Of a DNA stretch of 10,651 nucleotides, positions 7,812-10,651 are shown piece by piece (within the stretch, counting starts at the first letter, position 1; every line of letters begins with the position of its first letter). The position numbers and the translations under genes are program-made. The stretch comes from Bacteroidales bacterium. Its GTDB lineage: Bacteria; Bacteroidota; Bacteroidia; Bacteroidales; WCHB1-69. The stretch spans positions 1 through 10,651 of the forward strand of contig JAAYQB010000048.1 of NCBI GenBank assembly GCA_012519525.1, read 5' to 3'. Under the pieces are notes generated by a model that made no database searches, was not told the origin of the DNA, and saw nothing but the letters and a program-made list of their open reading frames with translations.

Positions 7812-9240
7812 TCGTCTTTCTCTTTTAAAGCGTAGAAAGCAACATAGATTGATTAGAATTCTAACGTTATCTATTTTCCTTATTGTTGTAGCATTGTCCA
7901 TTATTATCAATCAATACAAAGCAAAACACTATCAAACTGTTCGCACTTGGGAAGAAATCAAAAAAGAAAACATTCTTAAAGTAGGCATTTTACATAATTA
8001 TACCGACTATTTTGTATTACAAGGCGAAATATACGGCTTTCATTACGAAATGATAAATAAAATGGCAAAACATTTGGATATAGAAATAGAATACAAAGTT
8101 TATCATAATCATAAAGAATATTATAAGGCTTTATTAAACAATGAAGTAGACATTTTAGCCGTAGATGCAGTTCCCACTTTTCACTCTCAAATATTGTTCG
8201 ATTACACCCTGCCTCACTCCTATTCTTCTATCGTTTTAGTGCAACATAAAAAGAAAGTTTTAAAGCATTCGACTTTAAAAGCAAAGCAAGCCAAGCAGCC
8301 CATCGTAATACCCGCCTCATTGGGTTATATACAAAGCACGGATATCCCACAAAATTATTCTTTTACTTTTGAAGTATCGCCATTATTCTCTAAACAAATT
8401 GTGAATGAAGTAAATAAAGGAAATATAGACAGAACACTTGCTTATTATAAAAACATCAATGCCAACACTATCTTCTTTCAACACCTTGAATACGACCATA
8501 CCGTATTAGAAAATCAGGCTTTGCACTGGGTGATAAGAAAGCATAACGACAGCTTATTGTTCGCTGTCAATCAATGGTTAGCGGATTTTACGACAAGCCA
8601 ATCCTATCAATTCTTATTGAAAAAACACTATTCCCCTTCCTCTTCCATTCGCACACTGCTTAAATACCAAAAAAATCTTTTTCCACTTAACGACATATCT
8701 TCCTACGATAAAATTATTCAAAAATATGCCACTAAATATCAATTAGATTGGTTACTTGTTGCATCTTTAATTTATCAAGAATCGAAATTTCAAGCAGATA
8801 GTAAAAGCAAAAACACATGGGGAATAATGCAATTTATGCCGAATACGGCTGATTATTTAGGCATTACGATTGACGACTCTCCCGAAAATCAAATAGAAGC
8901 CGGATGCAGATACCTGAAAATTTTACAAGATAAATACATTAATTTAGGCGTAAAAGACAAAGACGAATTAATGAAGTTTGTGTTGGCAGCTTACAATGCC
9001 GGCAATTGTCGAATAGAAGATGCAAGAAAACTTGCCCGACTATACGGTTTGAACGAAAATAAATGGGATAACAATGTGGCAGTTGCACTGAAACTGCTTG
9101 CTAAAAAGAACTCCCCTTTTCATCATGAACTAAAATGCGGCAGATATTCTCAAGCTGAACACACTGTCCGTTATGTTGATAAAATATTACAACGCTATTA
9201 TCAGTATAAAAACATAGTGAATTATACGTTAGTGGAATAA
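7804..9240 (+). CDS. mltF: MltF-like membrane-bound lytic transglycosylase (solute-binding domain + SLT domain)
   Basis: A 478-residue protein predicted to cleave the MurNAc-GlcNAc bond of peptidoglycan, leaving 1,6-anhydro ends. A basic N-terminus (KRRKQHRLIR) and one hydrophobic helix (about 19-36) are followed by neither a signal-peptidase site nor a lipobox Cys, so it is probably anchored in the inner membrane facing the periplasm. Residues about 55-275 form a type 3 solute-binding fold (start ILKVGILHNYTDYF; NEVDILAVDAVPTF), which in MltF regulates the enzyme rather than serving transport. The SLT domain follows (about 300-470): SLIYQES with catalytic Glu326, WGIMQFMP (339-346), AAYNAG (395-400) and HTVRYVDKI near 453. 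The order matches family 1F transglycosylases and the catalytic motifs are intact. The start ATG overlaps the end of the preceding gene by 8 bp, which implies translational coupling. It is the last gene of the tightly spaced operon. Confidence 0.93.
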   Translation: MINRLSLLKRRKQHRLIRILTLSIFLIVVALSIIINQYKAKHYQTVRTWEEIKKENILKVGILHNYTDYFVLQGEIYGFHYEMINKMAKHLDIEIEYKVYHNHKEYYKALLNNEVDILAVDAVPTFHSQILFDYTLPHSYSSIVLVQHKKKVLKHSTLKAKQAKQPIVIPASLGYIQSTDIPQNYSFTFEVSPLFSKQIVNEVNKGNIDRTLAYYKNINANTIFFQHLEYDHTVLENQALHWVIRKHNDSLLFAVNQWLADFTTSQSYQFLLKKHYSPSSSIRTLLKYQKNLFPLNDISSYDKIIQKYATKYQLDWLLVASLIYQESKFQADSKSKNTWGIMQFMPNTADYLGITIDDSPENQIEAGCRYLKILQDKYINLGVKDKDELMKFVLAAYNAGNCRIEDARKLARLYGLNENKWDNNVAVALKLLAKKNSPFHHELKCGRYSQAEHTVRYVDKILQRYYQYKNIVNYTLVE

Positions 9241-9356
9241 TAGCTTAATTTTTCATATTTAAGTAATTTGTACAGCACAACACAAAAATTTACACACTTT
9301 TTGGGATACTACCTAAAAAATTTGTATAAAACTATTAAAAGTATTAAAAAAATGAA

Positions 9357-9364
9357 TAATTTTG
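9357..9364 (+). promoter_or_regulatory. Bacteroidota -7 box before the orphan secreted-protein gene
   Basis: TAATTTTG followed by C matches TAnnTTTG exactly. Transcription would begin near 9370, giving a leader of about 60 nt to the ATG at 9430. No -33 TTG is found at the normal distance. If the box is real, the gene is expressed independently of the operon to its left, and starts upstream of about 9370 in the same frame cannot be used. Confidence 0.5.
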
Positions 9365-9429
9365 CAACCATAAAGATGAAGTTCTTTATTAAAATAAAAA
9401 TATTAATAAATAAAAAAAATAAACATAAT

Positions 9430-10326
9430 ATGAGAAGGATTTTTATAATAACAATTTTGATAGTAGGAAGTCTATCGGTTCTGAAAGCAAGTGATTTGAA
9501 TAATGAGTTAATTGAACTTGCCAAGATTTATAGAAATTTTATGTTTCGTAATTCTCCTACAGCATCAACATTTGAACAATTAGAAGAAATAAAATCTCCT
9601 GAATTGATTAATTCGACTAAGTTTATAAAGGAAGCGATTACTACAAACAATAAACTAACAATAGCTGAATTTCTTAAACTACCTGAGGAAATAACTTTGA
9701 AATATGTTTATATTATTAGGAGAATTAACTGGAATATAAGAGAAGAAACTCCAAAAGATAATAATGAATTAATTAAAGAATTGTCAGAAAAAGAAATTCC
9801 ACGTTATGAATTAATTGATAATTATTACGATATGTTGTTTATTAGCATAGGAAATAAAAACCAACCATTTGACCTTTCAAAAATAAACTTTGAAATGAAT
9901 AAATATGACTTAAAAGATGATACTGAAAAAGGCATTTTCTTTTTAAATGCAATGAATTTATGTGGAACTTTGATTTGGGGATATATGAATATAGTTAAAC
10001 CACCAAATTACGAAAAAGCCTTACAATTTATAGAAAAATATCCAAAGTTTAATGGACAACCATACTACCAATATCTAGACTTTAGTTTTCCTGATTTTGA
10101 AATGGTAATAGAAAAAGACAAAGACAAGGAAAGTTATAAATCATATTACTTGAATAAATATTATGACATATTATTGTCTCACTTAGAATGCTTAAGCCAA
10201 AAGAAGAAAGACAAGGAAAAACGAAACGACTTATTACTTGGGTCAATTTTAAAAGAAAAAAATTATTATAAATACTCTAAGAAAAAAAATATTCTTGATG
10301 GACTATTTACAACTATAAAAAGATAA
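9430..10326 (+). CDS. Secreted protein of unknown function, AT-rich
   Basis: I do not recognise this 298-residue protein. It opens with a convincing signal peptide (MRRIFIITILIVGSLSVLKA, then SDLNNE), so it is probably periplasmic or otherwise exported; no lipobox, T9SS sorting domain or transmembrane helix follows. The body is rich in Lys, Glu, Asn, Ile and Tyr and looks mainly alpha-helical (ELIELAKIYRNF, KALQFIEKYPKF, YYLNKYYDILLSHLECL), somewhat like helical-repeat proteins, but no repeat unit is clear. No catalytic motif is apparent. The frame extends upstream to an ATG at 9268, but those 54 residues are lysine/isoleucine-rich and read from AT-rich leader DNA; the signal peptide and the -7 box at 9357 favour 9430. 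Base composition differs from the neighbours: hand-counted lines have about 22-30% GC against about 40% in a sampled line of the VCBS gene, which suggests separate origin. A repeat-like non-coding segment follows it. Confidence 0.75.
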   Translation: MRRIFIITILIVGSLSVLKASDLNNELIELAKIYRNFMFRNSPTASTFEQLEEIKSPELINSTKFIKEAITTNNKLTIAEFLKLPEEITLKYVYIIRRINWNIREETPKDNNELIKELSEKEIPRYELIDNYYDMLFISIGNKNQPFDLSKINFEMNKYDLKDDTEKGIFFLNAMNLCGTLIWGYMNIVKPPNYEKALQFIEKYPKFNGQPYYQYLDFSFPDFEMVIEKDKDKESYKSYYLNKYYDILLSHLECLSQKKKDKEKRNDLLLGSILKEKNYYKYSKKKNILDGLFTTIKR

Positions 10327-10651
10327 AAATGGCTCATAAAATTGAAAGTGAAAAAATTGGAACAATTCGATAAAAGAAAAACTGCCCACAACACGGATTT
10401 TGCCTCAGGTGGAATAACGTGCAAATTTGGAGCTTTATGCTACTATTAGAGTTTATGCTTAGTTGAAAGTGCAGTACCCCTCAATCCCCTACTTTTCATA
10501 CATGTAAACGTTACCACCCAAGCGATTAAATAAAACTTCGACAGAAAAGATGATAATAGTATGCACAAAGTGAAAACACAACACAATTGAATTCGGCAAG
10601 GATGTCAAAGAGGAACAATAAAATGAAGCTAATTGGCAGATAAAAAATTAT
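10327..10651. other. Gene-poor right end, about 325 bp
   Basis: No convincing gene was found here on either strand. Right after the stop of the orphan gene lies a 14-codon ATG frame (10329-10373, MAHKIESEKIGTIR), and the orphan gene's own frame stays open past its TAA for about 39 codons, to a stop near 10447. Both are too short to claim. The middle part (about 10380-10540) looks like a repeat element and is described separately. From 10541 to the edge I see only AT-rich sequence with very short frames. No rho-independent hairpin followed by a T run is visible after the gene. Confidence 0.6.
10380..10540. repeat. Possible dispersed non-coding repeat element (Bacteroidota type)
   Basis: From about AACTGCCCACAACACGG to TAAATAAAACTTCG, the composition shifts from the surrounding AT-rich DNA to a more mixed sequence with phrases such as TTTTGCCTCAGGTGG, AGTTTATGCTTAGTTGAAAG and TGCAGTACCCC. 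The octamer TTTATGCT occurs twice, 18 bp apart (10434-10441 and 10452-10459). I recall similar stretches, beginning 'ACTGCCCACAAC' and containing 'GTGCAGTAC', directly downstream of genes in many Bacteroidota genomes, sometimes mis-annotated as protein tails. This is memory, not a search. Only one copy is in the window, so the repeat status and both boundaries are inferred. It does not show clear attC core sites. Confidence 0.4.

Noticed and set aside
9242..9261. Weak inverted repeat CTTAA/TTAAG after the mltF stop as a terminator
   Set aside because: Only five A/T-rich pairs around a 10-nt loop and no following T run.
9268..9429. Upstream extension of the orphan gene to an ATG at 9268
   Set aside because: The extra 54 residues are low-complexity Lys/Ile sequence from AT-rich DNA and would bury a good signal peptide; a -7 box lies inside this stretch.
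10329..10373. 14-codon ATG frame just after the orphan gene
   Set aside because: Too short, with no supporting signal; expected by chance.
10380..10520. Integron attC site
   Set aside because: AAC and GTT occur near the ends, but the RYYYAAC and GTTRRRY cores and good arm complementarity are lacking, and no integrase gene is in view.
10526..10651. Open frame entering from the right edge on the minus strand (41 codons, hydrophobic)
   Set aside because: Its Phe/Leu/Ile richness is what the reverse of A-rich DNA gives; no start or family motif is visible and it ends in the repeat-like region.

Overview
The window looks like chromosomal DNA of an AT-rich member of the Bacteroidota, probably Bacteroidales or a close relative. 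Three things point there: a type IX secretion (T9SS) C-terminal sorting domain on one exported protein, -7 promoter boxes of the TAnnTTTG type with short A-rich leaders instead of Shine-Dalgarno sites, and gene families (DUF2147, short two-helix PhoR-like kinases) that are common in that phylum.

Layout: positions 1-3343 are read on the minus strand. From the promoter leftwards they encode guanylate kinase (gmk), a PLP-dependent aminotransferase and a membrane histidine kinase, closely spaced as one probable operon, then after a 134-bp gap a DUF2147 protein cut by the left edge. From 3450 the plus strand carries rfbB (dTDP-glucose 4,6-dehydratase), an M23/LysM peptidoglycan endopeptidase, a large T9SS-exported VCBS/FG-GAP beta-propeller protein and an MltF-like lytic transglycosylase with a solute-binding domain. 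These four are separated by 14 bp, 4 bp and an 8-bp overlap, so they are very likely co-transcribed. The two arms diverge from one about 100-bp region holding a -7 box for each direction, with a perfect 13-bp palindrome midway between them.

The right end (9241-10651) differs. It is much poorer in GC and holds one unrecognised secreted-protein gene with its own -7 box, followed by about 325 bp without a convincing gene. Part of that stretch (about 10380-10540) is less AT-rich, contains short direct repeats, and reminds me of a dispersed non-coding repeat found after genes in Bacteroidota. This looks like a small accessory insertion next to a housekeeping region.

Functionally, the plus-strand operon joins a nucleotide-sugar enzyme to two peptidoglycan-cutting enzymes (an endopeptidase and a glycan-strand lyase) and one cell-surface protein, which suggests envelope building or remodelling. 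I see no tRNA, rRNA, CRISPR array, transposase or phage gene. I found no clear new multi-gene system. The most interesting leads are the hydrolase/T9SS gene trio, the centred palindrome, and the orphan gene plus repeat at the right end.
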